A DNA stretch of 64,000 bases from Candidatus Eremiobacteraceae bacterium (GCA_035295225.1 DATGJI010000025.1:32829-96828), one strand, 5' to 3'. Shown: positions 9,017 to 22,241, numbered from the stretch's first letter. The notes: generated by a model not told the origin, from the letters alone. Program-made: numbers and translations.

Positions 9017-11638
9017 GTGACGCGCACTTCAGAACCCATGCTCGAAAAGTACGATCCGCAGGCTATCGAGTCCGCGTGGTACCGACGCTGGGAAGAAGCG
9101 GGACTTTTCCACGTCGAGCCCGACACGAGCAAGCCGCCGTTCGTCATCGCCATGCCGCCGCCCAACGTCACCGGCCGAGCTCACATGGGCCACGGCTCGA
9201 CGTACACCCCGATGGATATCCTGACGCGCTATCACACGATGCGCGGTTACAATGCCGTCTGGCTCCCGGGTCAAGACCATGCCGCGATCGCGACCCAGAA
9301 CGTGCTCGAGCGCGAACTTGCGAAGCAAGGCATGACGCGCTTCGATCTCGGGCGCGAACGCTTCGTGGAGTATTTTTGGCGCTGGCGGGTCGAGTACGGC
9401 AACATCCTCTACCAACAGTTCCGCGCGCTGGGCTTCGGACCAGACTGGCAGCGCGATCGCTTCACGCTCGACGAAGGGTTGAGCCGCGCCGTCGTCCGGG
9501 TCTTCATCTCGCTGTACGAAGAGGGTTTGATCTACCGCGGAACGCGTCTGGTCAACTGGTGTCCGCGTTGCGGCTCGACGCTGTCAGACTCCGAAGTCGA
9601 GCATGAGGATCGGCCCGGAACGCTATACCGCGTGCGCTATGCCGGCGCCGACGGCGGCGACGGAATCGTGATCGCGACGACGCGGCCGGAAACCATCTTC
9701 GCCGACGTCGCGGTGGCGGTCCATCCGGACGACGACCGCTACAAGCACCTGATCGGCACAACCGTCACCCGGCCGCTCTCACCGGGTCCGATACCCGTGA
9801 TCGCTGATCCGGCGGTCGAGCCCGGGTTTGGCACCGGCGCGCTCAAGATAACGCCGGCGCACGACCAGACCGACTACGAGATCGGCGAGCGGCATCGGTT
9901 AGGCTCGCCGTCTGTCATCGGCACGGACGGTAGACTTGCAGGTCCGGTCGAGCCGGAATTCGCCGGCATGGACCGCTTCGAAGCGCGCGAGCTCGCGGTC
10001 GAGCGTCTGCGCGAACGCGGCGTGCTGGTCGGGCTCGATCCGCACGAGACAAGCGTCGGTCTCTGTTACCGCTGCGACACACCGATCGAGCCGCTTCTTT
10101 CGCTGCAATGGTTCCTGCGCATGCAGTCGCTCGCCGCTGCCGCGCTTGAGGCGTCGCGCTCGGGCCGCGTCCGCTTTCCGCAGGAGCGATTCGGCCGGAG
10201 CTACATCGAATGGCTCGAGAAGATCCGTGACTGGAACATCTCGCGTCAGCTCTGGATAGGGCACCGCTTGCCTGTCTGGTACTGCTCGGAAGACCACGCC
10301 AACGTGGGCGAAACCGCGCCGCCGAAGTGCACGACGTGCGGCCGGCTCGAACTTCGACAGGACGATGACACGCTCGACACGTGGTTCTCAAGCGCGCTCT
10401 GGCCGTTCTCCATCCTGGGATGGCCGGACAAGACTAAAGAGTTGGCGGCATGGTACCCGACGCAAGTCCTCTTGACCGCGCGCGAGATCCTGTTCCTTTG
10501 GGTCGCGCGCATGGTGATGATGGGACTGCATTTTCTCGGGCGCGAGCCGTTCGCCACGGTGTTCGTGACGCCGCTGATCATGGACGAGCAGGGACGCAAG
10601 ATGAGCAAGTCGCTGGGCAACTCGCTCGATCCCATGGATCTCGTGCGCGACTTCGGCGCCGATGCCACGCGCTTCGGCATCGTCTCGCACATGCATTCGG
10701 CTCAAGACGTCCGCTTTTCCGTCGCCAAATGCGACGATGCACGCCGTTTCTGCAATAAGCTCTGGCAGGCGGTCCGATTCGCACTGCAGCGGTTCCCCGA
10801 ACTGGGGGCGGACCAGCCGGTCCTCGCGTTGCCGGCGAAAGAGGCGCTGACGCTGGCCGATCGCGCCGTGCTCGACGGCCTTGCGAACGTCACCGCCCGC
10901 GTCACCGAAGCGCTTGAGATCTTCGATTTTTCACAGGCCGCGGAGTCGCTCTACGCGTTTGTTTGGAACACCGTCTGCGATGTCTACATCGAAATCGCCA
11001 AAGACAAGGCAGAATCACGCGCCGCCGTGCTCGGGCACGTGCTGCGGACGTCGCTTCAGCTGCTCCATCCTTTGATGCCGTTCGTCACCGAGGAGCTCTG
11101 GCAGAGACTCAGCCACGACCGTGAATTCATCGGCCGCAGCGCGTGGCCCGACGACGCAAACGCTTGGCGCGACGCCGATGCGTCGGCCGCGATGATGCGC
11201 GTGCTCGGGTTCGTGGAGACCGTGCTCGCGCTTCGCGCGATTCCGAAGATGCCCTATCGCGAATTGAGCGACATCCATGTGACCGAGGCGGAGCCTTCAC
11301 TGGCCGCCCTCTTGCAGGAGCAGCACGGCGTGCTCGAACGGCTCGCTCGTATCGGGCGGCTGCGTTTCGACTCGCCGCCGCGATCGGCGCTCACCCGGCG
11401 ATATGGCGGCGCAAATGTCTTCTTGCCGGTTGATAATGCGTTCGTCGAACGCGAACGCGTTGCCTTAGCGAAGGAGATCGAGAAATCGGAGACTGAGATC
11501 GCCGCGATAGAACGCAAGCTCGCTTCGTCCGGCTTCGTCGCAAAGGCACCGCCTGACGTCGTCGACAAAGAGCGCACGCGGCTCGACGCGCTGCGAAGCG
11601 CGCGGACGAATGCCGCCGAGCGTCTCGCGGCTCTTTGA
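9017..11638 (+). CDS. valS: Valine--tRNA ligase
   Basis: 873-aa class I synthetase that charges tRNA-Val. The HIGH motif appears as HMGH (56-59) and KMSKS as KMSKS at about 528-532. The editing domain lies between (TTRPETIFADVAVAVHPDD). The C-terminus ends in the coiled-coil arm typical of ValRS. GTG at 9017; an internal ATG at codon 8 is a possible alternative. Only about 90 bp separate it from the upstream gene, which is too short for a T-box leader. Confidence 0.97.
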   Translation: MTRTSEPMLEKYDPQAIESAWYRRWEEAGLFHVEPDTSKPPFVIAMPPPNVTGRAHMGHGSTYTPMDILTRYHTMRGYNAVWLPGQDHAAIATQNVLERELAKQGMTRFDLGRERFVEYFWRWRVEYGNILYQQFRALGFGPDWQRDRFTLDEGLSRAVVRVFISLYEEGLIYRGTRLVNWCPRCGSTLSDSEVEHEDRPGTLYRVRYAGADGGDGIVIATTRPETIFADVAVAVHPDDDRYKHLIGTTVTRPLSPGPIPVIADPAVEPGFGTGALKITPAHDQTDYEIGERHRLGSPSVIGTDGRLAGPVEPEFAGMDRFEARELAVERLRERGVLVGLDPHETSVGLCYRCDTPIEPLLSLQWFLRMQSLAAAALEASRSGRVRFPQERFGRSYIEWLEKIRDWNISRQLWIGHRLPVWYCSEDHANVGETAPPKCTTCGRLELRQDDDTLDTWFSSALWPFSILGWPDKTKELAAWYPTQVLLTAREILFLWVARMVMMGLHFLGREPFATVFVTPLIMDEQGRKMSKSLGNSLDPMDLVRDFGADATRFGIVSHMHSAQDVRFSVAKCDDARRFCNKLWQAVRFALQRFPELGADQPVLALPAKEALTLADRAVLDGLANVTARVTEALEIFDFSQAAESLYAFVWNTVCDVYIEIAKDKAESRAAVLGHVLRTSLQLLHPLMPFVTEELWQRLSHDREFIGRSAWPDDANAWRDADASAAMMRVLGFVETVLALRAIPKMPYRELSDIHVTEAEPSLAALLQEQHGVLERLARIGRLRFDSPPRSALTRRYGGANVFLPVDNAFVERERVALAKEIEKSETEIAAIERKLASSGFVAKAPPDVVDKERTRLDALRSARTNAAERLAAL

Positions 11639-11734
11639 TTCCGCGGGGATCGGGCAGGCGGCGCCTGCGCGGGAAGCGAATGAAAAAGTTCGACGACTCT
11701 GACATTTCATGACGGAAAGGGCCACAAACCGACC

Positions 11735-12289
11735 GTGGAAACGCGAACAGAAGCGGCGATGCGCGAGAAGCTCGTCGTTCTCGCGGCTCCTGCCGTTCAG
11801 CGCACGGTCGAGCGGCTCACGCATCAGATCCTAGAGCCCAACGGAGCGAGCGACCGGCTCGTGCTCGTCGGCATCCGGCGCGGCGGGGAGAATCTCACGC
11901 GACGGATCGTGGCCGAGATCAAAAAGCGGACGGGCATCACCGTCGCAGCCGGTTTTCTCAATATCAACCTCTATCGAGATGATGCCGCGCGCCCCGATCT
12001 CCCGGACAGCGACATACATGCCGACGTCAATGGCCGGGAGGTCGTCCTCGTCGACGACGTTCTCTTCACCGGGCGTACCGTGCGCGCTGCGCTCGACGCC
12101 CTGATCGACAGAGGGCGGCCCGATGCGATCCGGCTATGCGTCATGGCCGACCGCGGGATCCGCGACCTGCCGATCCAAGCCGACTACATCGGCCGCTTCG
12201 TTCCCACGTCGCGCGCCGAGCGAATCGTCGTGCACCTGAGGCCCGAACCCGACGAATCCGACCGCATCGTCATCTGCGAGCGCGCATGA
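11735..12289 (+). CDS. pyrR: Bifunctional pyr operon regulator / uracil phosphoribosyltransferase
   Basis: 184 aa from GTG 11735, or 176 from ATG 11759. In known species PyrR binds pyr mRNA in response to UMP and attenuates the operon, and has uracil phosphoribosyltransferase activity. The PRPP-binding motif is VVLVDDVLFTGRTVRAALD, and LNINLYRDD is the family signature. GGAAAGG lies about 14 bp before the GTG. The gene leads pyrR-pyrB-pyrC-carA-carB, and its stop overlaps the pyrB start (ATGA). I could not find the classical PyrR-binding loop in the 96-bp leader, so the mode of regulation here is open. Confidence 0.93.
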   Translation: METRTEAAMREKLVVLAAPAVQRTVERLTHQILEPNGASDRLVLVGIRRGGENLTRRIVAEIKKRTGITVAAGFLNINLYRDDAARPDLPDSDIHADVNGREVVLVDDVLFTGRTVRAALDALIDRGRPDAIRLCVMADRGIRDLPIQADYIGRFVPTSRAERIVVHLRPEPDESDRIVICERA

Positions 12290-13200
12290 CCCGTAGCCGA
12301 CACCTCCTCGATCTCGACGGTGCCGACCGTTCGACGATCGAGCGGTTCGTCGCGCGCGCGGCGGAATTCAAACGCGGCGTGCCAAGCGCTGCCCGTCTCC
12401 TTCACGGACGCATCGTGATCGGGATGTTCTTCGAAGCGAGCACGCGTACGGCGCTCTCTTTTGCGGCAGCCGCTTTTCGCCTCGGCGCGCACTGGCTCGA
12501 TTTCAACACGGGAGCATCGTCGCTCGGCAAAGGCGAGTCGTTGGAAGATACCATGCGGACGGTGCGGGCGATCGGCGCGGATGCGATCGTCGTCCGGCAT
12601 AGCGAGAGCGGTTTTCCGCACTCACTCGCACCCCATTTCGGCGGCTCGATCATCAACGCGGGCGATGGCTGTCACGCGCACCCGACGCAGGGTTTGCTCG
12701 ATGCCCTGACGCTGCAGCAAGAATTCGGAACGCTGGACGGACGGCGGCTGACGATAAGCGGTGACATCAAGCACAGTCGAGTCGCACGGTCGTCAGGGCG
12801 CGCTGCTTCGCTGCTCGGGGCACAAGTGACGCTGTGCGGCCCGCCATCCTCATTGCCGCCGGACCGCCCGGCGTGGGGCTTCGCGGCGGCTGCGAGCGAC
12901 CTCGACGCAGAGTTGCCGCATAGCGACGCGATCATGCTGCTGCGCGTGCAAAAAGAACGCATCGACGCTGCCGGTTCCGCACCATCATCGGATCTCTCCG
13001 GCGGCTTCGGCCTAGACGCCAAGCGCTATGCGCTGCTGCCGGCACACGCGATCATCATGCACCCCGGGCCCGTGAATCGCGGGGTCGAAATCGCTGCGTC
13101 GCTCGTGACCGATGCGCGAAGCCGCATCGAACGACAAGTGGAGAACGGCACGTTCATGCGGATGGCCGTGCTCGAAGCTTGCATCGGCGGCCAGTCGTGA
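12286..13200 (+). CDS. pyrB: Aspartate carbamoyltransferase catalytic subunit
   Basis: 304 aa. It joins carbamoyl phosphate and aspartate, the committed step of pyrimidine synthesis. The carbamoyl-phosphate site FEASTRTALSF (STRT) is present, as are HPTQ (GDGCHAHPTQGLLDAL) and the C-terminal MHPGPVNRGVEI. ATG at 12286 overlaps the pyrR stop (ATGA), and the TGA at 13200 overlaps the GTG of pyrC. No pyrI regulatory chain is present, consistent with the class that works without it. Confidence 0.96.
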   Translation: MTRSRHLLDLDGADRSTIERFVARAAEFKRGVPSAARLLHGRIVIGMFFEASTRTALSFAAAAFRLGAHWLDFNTGASSLGKGESLEDTMRTVRAIGADAIVVRHSESGFPHSLAPHFGGSIINAGDGCHAHPTQGLLDALTLQQEFGTLDGRRLTISGDIKHSRVARSSGRAASLLGAQVTLCGPPSSLPPDRPAWGFAAAASDLDAELPHSDAIMLLRVQKERIDAAGSAPSSDLSGGFGLDAKRYALLPAHAIIMHPGPVNRGVEIAASLVTDARSRIERQVENGTFMRMAVLEACIGGQS

Positions 13201-14474
13201 AGCGCTCTGCCAACCGCGATTTCGTGGGAGCACGCGTCGTGGATCCGACACTCGACCTTGATGCCGTGCGGACGATCGTGGTGCGCAACGGGGTCATCGC
13301 CGCATTGCTCGACGACGCGCCGGCAGCAGCGGATCCCGAAGTCGAGCGGGTGGATTGTGCGGGTATGATCCTCTGCCCGGGCTTTATCGATCCCCACGTG
13401 CACTTGCGCGAGCCCGGCGATGCACACAAAGAGACGCTGGCGTCCGGCTTGTCGGCCGCGGCCGCCGGCGGATTCACTGCGGTCGCGGCCATGCCGAACA
13501 CGCGGCCCGCGATCGATGACGCTGCTGCAGTGCGGCGCGTCGCGCGCGACGCGGCGGCCGCCGGCCGAGTGCGGACATACGTCATCGGCGCGGTCACGCG
13601 CGGCCGCAACGGAACGTCGATCGCAGAACTGCGTTCGATGGCGGATGCGGGCGCCGTCGCTTTCTCGGACGACGGTTCGAGCACGGCGTCGCTGAAAGCG
13701 CTGTACAATGCCGCCCTCTCGATCGCCGATCTGTCGCAGCCTTTTCTCTCCCACTGCGAAGACAGCTCGTTCAGCGACAGCCTCATGCACGAGGGCGCCA
13801 TTTCGGATCTGCTCGGCGTGGCCGGATCGCCGTCGATCGCGGAGACGGCAATCGCCGCGCGCGACGCTCTCGTCGCGCGAGCCACGGGGAAAGCCTGGCA
13901 CTTGTGCCACGTGAGCGCGGCGCAGACCATCGACGTCGTCCGCTGGGCGCGCGACCAAGGCGCGCGTCTCACTGCGGAAGTGACGCCGCATCATCTGCTC
14001 TGCACCGACGATTCGCTGCTCGGCTACGACGCACGTATGCGCGTCAACCCGCCGCTGCGCACGGCAGCCGACACGGCAGCGCTGCGCCGCGCCGTCGCCG
14101 ACGGCATCATCACGATCTTCGCGTCGGACCATGCACCGCACGCGGCCGCAGAGAAGGAGCCGCCGCTCAGCCATGCCTGCGCCGGCTTCAGCGGGCTCGA
14201 AACGGCCGTCGGCGCAACGTTTCACGCATTGCCCGACGTCGCGCTCGCGACCATGGTAGCGAATTTTTCGACCAACGTCGCGGCGTTGCTCGGCGTGCCC
14301 GGGGGCACGCTCAAGGTGGGCGCTCCGGCTGACATCACCGGTCTCTATCTTGACAGGCCGTGGACGGTCGAACCGGAGCGCTTCAAGTCGCTCGGTCGGA
14401 TCACGCCGTTCGCGGGGAAGAGATTCACCGTTCGGCCCGCGCTCGCAGTGGTCGGCGGGGAGATCGTAGCGTGA
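13197..14474 (+). CDS. pyrC: Dihydroorotase
   Basis: 425 aa from the GTG at 13197, which overlaps the pyrB stop (GTGA). Amidohydrolase fold, class I type. The metal-binding HxH is in DPHVHLREPG. Further ligands and conserved segments are PNTRPAID, SHCED, LCHVSA and SDHAPH. It closes carbamoyl aspartate to dihydroorotate. Its own stop overlaps the GTG of carA by 4 bp, so the four genes are translationally coupled. Confidence 0.95.
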   Translation: MKRSANRDFVGARVVDPTLDLDAVRTIVVRNGVIAALLDDAPAAADPEVERVDCAGMILCPGFIDPHVHLREPGDAHKETLASGLSAAAAGGFTAVAAMPNTRPAIDDAAAVRRVARDAAAAGRVRTYVIGAVTRGRNGTSIAELRSMADAGAVAFSDDGSSTASLKALYNAALSIADLSQPFLSHCEDSSFSDSLMHEGAISDLLGVAGSPSIAETAIAARDALVARATGKAWHLCHVSAAQTIDVVRWARDQGARLTAEVTPHHLLCTDDSLLGYDARMRVNPPLRTAADTAALRRAVADGIITIFASDHAPHAAAEKEPPLSHACAGFSGLETAVGATFHALPDVALATMVANFSTNVAALLGVPGGTLKVGAPADITGLYLDRPWTVEPERFKSLGRITPFAGKRFTVRPALAVVGGEIVA

Positions 14475-15559
14475 GCCGGCCGGCGATGCTGATTTTGGAA
14501 GACGGCGCGCGCTTCGACGGCACCGGTATCGGTCCCGACGGCTTGGCTGAGGGCGAAGCGGTGTTTTTCACCGGCATGACCGGCTACGAAGAAGCACTCA
14601 CCGATCCGTCGTACAACGGCCAGCTGCTCGTGTTCTGCTATCCGCTCATCGGCAACTACGGCATCGATCCGTCCGTGCGCCAGCATCATCGCATCGTGGC
14701 GTCAGGTGCGATCTGCAAGCGCATCACGCGACATCCCAGTCACTGGCGCAGTTCCAGCTCGCTGCCGGACTGGCTTGAAGAATCAAATGTGCGCGCGATC
14801 GAAGGCATCGATACGCGCGCGCTCGTGACGCGGCTTCGAGAAGAAGGCACGATGCGCGCGATACTCGCCGTCGGGGAACACGCGATCGCGGCGGCGCCGG
14901 CGGCGCTCGACCGCTACCGCGCCAAAGCGCTTGGCACGCCCGAACTCGTGCGCGCGGTGTCGCCCCCGCAGACCGCGGGGCGCGGTGCGGGTCCGTTGCG
15001 GGTCGCGCTCTTGAACTGCGGATCCAAAGAGAACATCGCGGCCCTCACGGCAGCCGAAGGCGTCGAGGTGTTCGACATGCCGTTCACCGCGTCACTCGCG
15101 GACGTGCTCGCGCTTCGGCCCGACGGATTGCTCGTCAGCAACGGGCCGGGCGATCCAACCGAATTGACCGGCGTCGTCACAACGCTGCGCGCGGCGATCG
15201 AGCGTCGTGATCTGCCGACGTTCGGCATCTGCCTCGGTCATCAGCTCATCGCCCTTGCGCTCGGTGCGCGCACCTACAAGATGAAGTACGGTCACCGCGG
15301 CGCCAATCAGCCGGTGCAAGACGTGCGCAGCGGTGAGGTCATGATCACTGCGCAGAACCACGGCTATGCGGTTGACGCAAGCACGCTGCCGCCCGACGTC
15401 GAAGAGACGATGGTCAATCTCAACGACGGATCGAACGAAGGCCTCCGGCACCGCACGCTTCCCGTGGAATCGGTGCAGTTCCATCCCGAAGCATCGCCTG
15501 GACCGCTCGACGCGCGAGCCTTTTTCCGGCGATTCGTCGACGTCATGCGCCGTGGCTGA
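14471..15559 (+). CDS. carA: Carbamoyl-phosphate synthase small (glutaminase) subunit
   Basis: 362 aa from GTG 14471 (GTGA overlap with pyrC); ATG 14486 is the alternative. It hydrolyses glutamine and passes ammonia to CarB. The class I glutaminase nucleophile is Cys254 (GICLGHQ), and the His/Glu pair is in QFHPEASPGP. The N-terminal half has the CarA-specific FTGMTGYEE and GIDTRALVTRLR segments. Next comes carB. Confidence 0.96.
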   Translation: MSRPAMLILEDGARFDGTGIGPDGLAEGEAVFFTGMTGYEEALTDPSYNGQLLVFCYPLIGNYGIDPSVRQHHRIVASGAICKRITRHPSHWRSSSSLPDWLEESNVRAIEGIDTRALVTRLREEGTMRAILAVGEHAIAAAPAALDRYRAKALGTPELVRAVSPPQTAGRGAGPLRVALLNCGSKENIAALTAAEGVEVFDMPFTASLADVLALRPDGLLVSNGPGDPTELTGVVTTLRAAIERRDLPTFGICLGHQLIALALGARTYKMKYGHRGANQPVQDVRSGEVMITAQNHGYAVDASTLPPDVEETMVNLNDGSNEGLRHRTLPVESVQFHPEASPGPLDARAFFRRFVDVMRRG

Positions 15560-15563
15560 CACG

Positions 15564-18782
<3,219 letters not shown>

Positions 18783-18818
18783 AACGCCATAGCCGCGAGA
18801 CGGGGCTGACGACCTACA

Positions 18819-21692
18819 GTGACCGCTAAAACGACTTCTGCGATAGGGCGACGCATGCGCGCATATGTGTACGCCTGCGTCACGACGGCGATCGTTCTGC
18901 TCTTTGCGCTAGCCGAGTGGCTTTCAGAGCGGTTCGTCTCAGAGCACTCGAGGGCTGCGAGCCTCGCGCTTGAGATCGCTATCGTCGTCGCGGCCACGCT
19001 CCTCTTCCGCCCCCTGCATCAGCGCGTAGAGGCCGCGGTCGAAGCCGCATTCTATCGAAAGAAGCGGCTCGCGCTCGACGCCGTCTCAAAATTTCGGCGT
19101 GAGCTGACTTCGTTCAGCGACACCCAGCAGCTGCTGCGACGAGTCGTCGAAGCCATCGACCATTATTTGGAGGCGGACGCGTGCGCGGTGTATGTTCGGC
19201 GAGATGTCTTCCGCGCGGAGGCGTCGTCGTTCGAGAGACCGGCCGACGATGTCGCATTCGATGACCCGCTCGCGGTCCGAATGCGCTCCACCGGTGCACC
19301 AGCTCGGCCTGCATTGCTGAAATCGGCGGCCCGAGGCAGCCTCGCCTTCCCGATGACCGCGGCCGGCGATGCGGTCGGCTTTCTGCTTGTGGATTTCAAG
19401 CAGCATGACGACGACCCTGAGGCGATCCAGATGCTGAGCGGGCTTGCGCAAGACCTCGGCGTTGCGCTCACCGCACTCGATCCTTCGCTTCGCGCTCGCA
19501 AGCCGACCGTCCCCAATAACATTCCGGCCGATCTTGCCCCGCTGATAGGCCGCGCGCGCGAAGCGGCCGAGATCAAGGCCGCGGTGGCGCATGCAGGATT
19601 GGTGACGCTGACCGGCGCCGGGGGTGTGGGAAAAACGCATATCGCACTCCACTGCGCGGCGACGTCGATCGCGGAGCACGAGTACGGCGCCTGGTTTGTC
19701 ACCCTTGCGCCGATCACTGACGGCAGCCTGGTCGCAGCCACGATCCTCGCTGCGCTGAGCGGAGCGGGCGCTGAAGGCGGCGGCGATCTCGCACAGTTGA
19801 TCGGATTCCTGCGATCGCGCGACGCGCTCATCGTAGTGGACAACTGCGAACACGTCCTGGCTGCCGCGGCGGCGGTGATTGCTCAAATATGCGCTCACTG
19901 CCCGCACATCTCGATCGTGGCGACGAGCAGGGAGCTCTTGCATCTTCCGGGCGAGCAGGTCTACCGTCTTCCACCGCTTCGCGTCGATGCGGCGGCAGAG
20001 CTTTTCGCACGCCGCGCAAGCGCGGTCGCGGATGGTTTCGACGCCGAGACGGACGCGGCTATCGTGCGCGGCATCTGCGAACGATTGGATTGTGTTCCGT
20101 TGGCGATCGAACTGGCTGCCGCGCGCGTGCGAGCATTGAGCGTCCATGAGATCGCAGCGCGCCTGAACGAGCGCTTCAAACTGGTCGCGGACGCGCGGAG
20201 AACGGAATCGCCGCGGCGTCAAACGCTCGAGGGCACGATCCAATGGAGCTACGATCTGCTCGCGCCGGACGAGAAGGCGCTCTTGCGGTGCCTCGGTGTG
20301 TTTCGCGGTACGTTTTCGCTCGAAGCGGCTTCCACCGTCTACGGGCGTGACGGAGCAGCGAACGAGTATCGCGTGCTCGATCTGTTGACGTCGCTGGCGG
20401 ACAAGTCACTGTTGACGGTGAGGTTGGCGCTTTCGACGCGCTACGGTCTGTTGGAGATGATCCGGGAATTCGCGGAGAACAGAGCAGCCGACGCGTCCGA
20501 AACGGCCGCGGCGGCGGCGCGCCACGCGATGTATTTCGCCGCAGTCGCTGCCGACGCGTATCGCGCGTTCGACACGCGGCCGCCCCCCGGTTGGCTCGAG
20601 AGTCTCACGCCCGACATCGATAATTTCCGAGCCGCGCTCGCGTGGACGCTCGACGGCCCAGGCGACCGGCACCTCGGGTCGCAGCTGGCCGCCGATTGCG
20701 GAGCGATATTCCTGCGCCTCGGACTATTAGGTGAGGGTTTGCACTGGTGTGAGCGCGCGCTCGATGTCACGGACATATCCCAAGCAACCGCCGGCCGGGT
20801 CGAATACATCGCATCGATGATGCACAACAATTCCCTCGCGCATGGGCGCGCGCTCGAAGCCGCGCAGCGTGCGGTGTCGCGTTACCGCGAATCGAGCGAT
20901 GAGCGCGGCCTCATCCGGGCACTGTCGCAGACGGCCTATCAATTTGCAAGAGCTGCGCGATTCGACGAGGCGGCCGAACCGGCGGCCGAAGCCGTTCGAC
21001 GTGCGCGCGAAGGCGGCGACGCGCATCTCCTCGTGGCGGTTCTCCGACGCTGCGCGGCGTCGCTGCCGCCCGAACAGATAGCCCGAGCTCGGCCGCTTTT
21101 CGACGAGGCGCTGAGCAACGCTCGGGAGACCAAACGCCCAGACGAGATCTGCCACGTTCTCCAATGGTGGGCGTCAAGTGAAGGGGCGGCGGGCTGTTAC
21201 GACCGGGCCATGGAGCTGCTGAACGAGGCTTTGCCGTACGCCGACACGGACGTCCAAAAGTACATCGAAAGCGATCTCGCCTGTTGCGCGCTCGCGGCAG
21301 ATGCGATAGAAATCGCCGAGCCGCATGCGCGGCGGGCATTGACGTTGGCTCTCGAATCGCAACACGCGGTCCTCATCGCACTCAGCATCGCACATTGCGC
21401 GCCGGGGCTTGCTGACAGACGCGAGGGCGCCGTGCTGTGGGGTTACGCGAACGCCCGTCTTGGCGAGCTGCAGTTCGAGCGCGACCGAGTGGAGACGATC
21501 GCGCTCCGAAATGCATCGCGAACAATCGAAGCCACGCTCGGAGCTTCCGTCATGGCCCTTTTGATTGAAGAAGGCTCGAAGTTGAGCCAGACGGATGCTC
21601 TGGCGCTCCTGCCCGCGCTTTCAGCAGTGAGGGTTGTTGAACGGTCTCATCAGATCCCCGGTGACGTCGGTGTCATGACACTGCTGGGTTAG
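18819..21692 (+). CDS. Membrane-anchored GAF-STAND ATPase with helical repeats
   Basis: 957 aa from GTG 18819; ATG 18855 is an alternative. Two hydrophobic helices (about 17-35 and 48-64) anchor the N-terminus. A GAF-like sensor domain (about 100-220) follows. The NTPase domain has Walker A GAGGVGKT (266-273), Walker B LIVVD (Asp341), and the downstream TSRELL and CVPLAIELAAARVRALS motifs shared with AfsR/LuxR-type STAND ATPases. The C-terminal half is TPR-like (repeats rich in Ala/Arg helices). Unlike classic relatives it has neither a SARP nor a LuxR DNA-binding domain, so it probably signals through partners. Its last 72 bp overlap a lipoprotein gene on the other strand. Confidence 0.8.
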   Translation: MTAKTTSAIGRRMRAYVYACVTTAIVLLFALAEWLSERFVSEHSRAASLALEIAIVVAATLLFRPLHQRVEAAVEAAFYRKKRLALDAVSKFRRELTSFSDTQQLLRRVVEAIDHYLEADACAVYVRRDVFRAEASSFERPADDVAFDDPLAVRMRSTGAPARPALLKSAARGSLAFPMTAAGDAVGFLLVDFKQHDDDPEAIQMLSGLAQDLGVALTALDPSLRARKPTVPNNIPADLAPLIGRAREAAEIKAAVAHAGLVTLTGAGGVGKTHIALHCAATSIAEHEYGAWFVTLAPITDGSLVAATILAALSGAGAEGGGDLAQLIGFLRSRDALIVVDNCEHVLAAAAAVIAQICAHCPHISIVATSRELLHLPGEQVYRLPPLRVDAAAELFARRASAVADGFDAETDAAIVRGICERLDCVPLAIELAAARVRALSVHEIAARLNERFKLVADARRTESPRRQTLEGTIQWSYDLLAPDEKALLRCLGVFRGTFSLEAASTVYGRDGAANEYRVLDLLTSLADKSLLTVRLALSTRYGLLEMIREFAENRAADASETAAAAARHAMYFAAVAADAYRAFDTRPPPGWLESLTPDIDNFRAALAWTLDGPGDRHLGSQLAADCGAIFLRLGLLGEGLHWCERALDVTDISQATAGRVEYIASMMHNNSLAHGRALEAAQRAVSRYRESSDERGLIRALSQTAYQFARAARFDEAAEPAAEAVRRAREGGDAHLLVAVLRRCAASLPPEQIARARPLFDEALSNARETKRPDEICHVLQWWASSEGAAGCYDRAMELLNEALPYADTDVQKYIESDLACCALAADAIEIAEPHARRALTLALESQHAVLIALSIAHCAPGLADRREGAVLWGYANARLGELQFERDRVETIALRNASRTIEATLGASVMALLIEEGSKLSQTDALALLPALSAVRVVERSHQIPGDVGVMTLLG

Positions 21693-22169
21693 TTTGAACG
21701 TCCCCGAGTCGCCGGCACATCCCGTGACCGCGACATAAGAACCGCTGAGGACGTTGGACGTCGGGTCGTACATCCCGGAGGTTCTAAAGGTGCACACCTG
21801 ACCTGTGTTCGCCGGCGGAAAATCGATCACCATGGCGCCGCTCGTGGAATTCTGCGGCGTGATCGTCATGGACATATCGGCGATGATTGTCTGACCGGAT
21901 TCCTTATCTCTGACCGCGCCGCCCGCATTCGTACCATGCTGCGCGAGCGTCGCCTTTGCGGACCCACTCCCGCCCTGCGCGTCGTGCATCGTTCCAATGT
22001 AATCGCCCGAGATGTTAGAGACTTGTTGCGACCATGCCGACGCCGCCTTGCGTGAATCCGCGCCGGCCGCTCCCGTCTGAAGCGGGGCGACCGATGCGTT
22101 GCAAGCGGTGAGCAGCAGACATCCCACCGTCGCGGCCGCGGCTGTCCTCATACGAACTCTACACGTCAT
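21621..22169 (-). CDS. Hypothetical lipoprotein
   Basis: 182 aa from ATG 22169, chosen for GGGAGA about 8 bp upstream. The signal peptide ends in a lipobox (LLTAC), so it is predicted to be lipid-anchored. The mature part is short, beta-rich and polar (SGDYIGTMHDAQGGSGSAKATLAQ... SGAMVIDFP... VLSGSYVAVTGC), resembling small extracytoplasmic beta-sandwich or lipocalin-like proteins. It contains four cysteines that could pair. The function is unknown. Its 3' end overlaps the STAND gene by 72 bp, tail to tail. Confidence 0.65.
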   Translation of the reverse strand: MTCRVRMRTAAAATVGCLLLTACNASVAPLQTGAAGADSRKAASAWSQQVSNISGDYIGTMHDAQGGSGSAKATLAQHGTNAGGAVRDKESGQTIIADMSMTITPQNSTSGAMVIDFPPANTGQVCTFRTSGMYDPTSNVLSGSYVAVTGCAGDSGTFKLTQQCHDTDVTGDLMRPFNNPHC

Positions 22170-22241
22170 ACTTGATTCTCCCATCGCGCTGTGAAGCGAG
22201 TGCAGTCATACGCCGAGGAGGGCTGCCGCACATTCATCGCG

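Noticed and set aside
11639..11734. PyrR attenuator in the pyrR leader
   Set aside because: A small GCAGGC-GGC-GCCTGC hairpin exists, but I see no PyrR-binding loop consensus or antiterminator/terminator pair.
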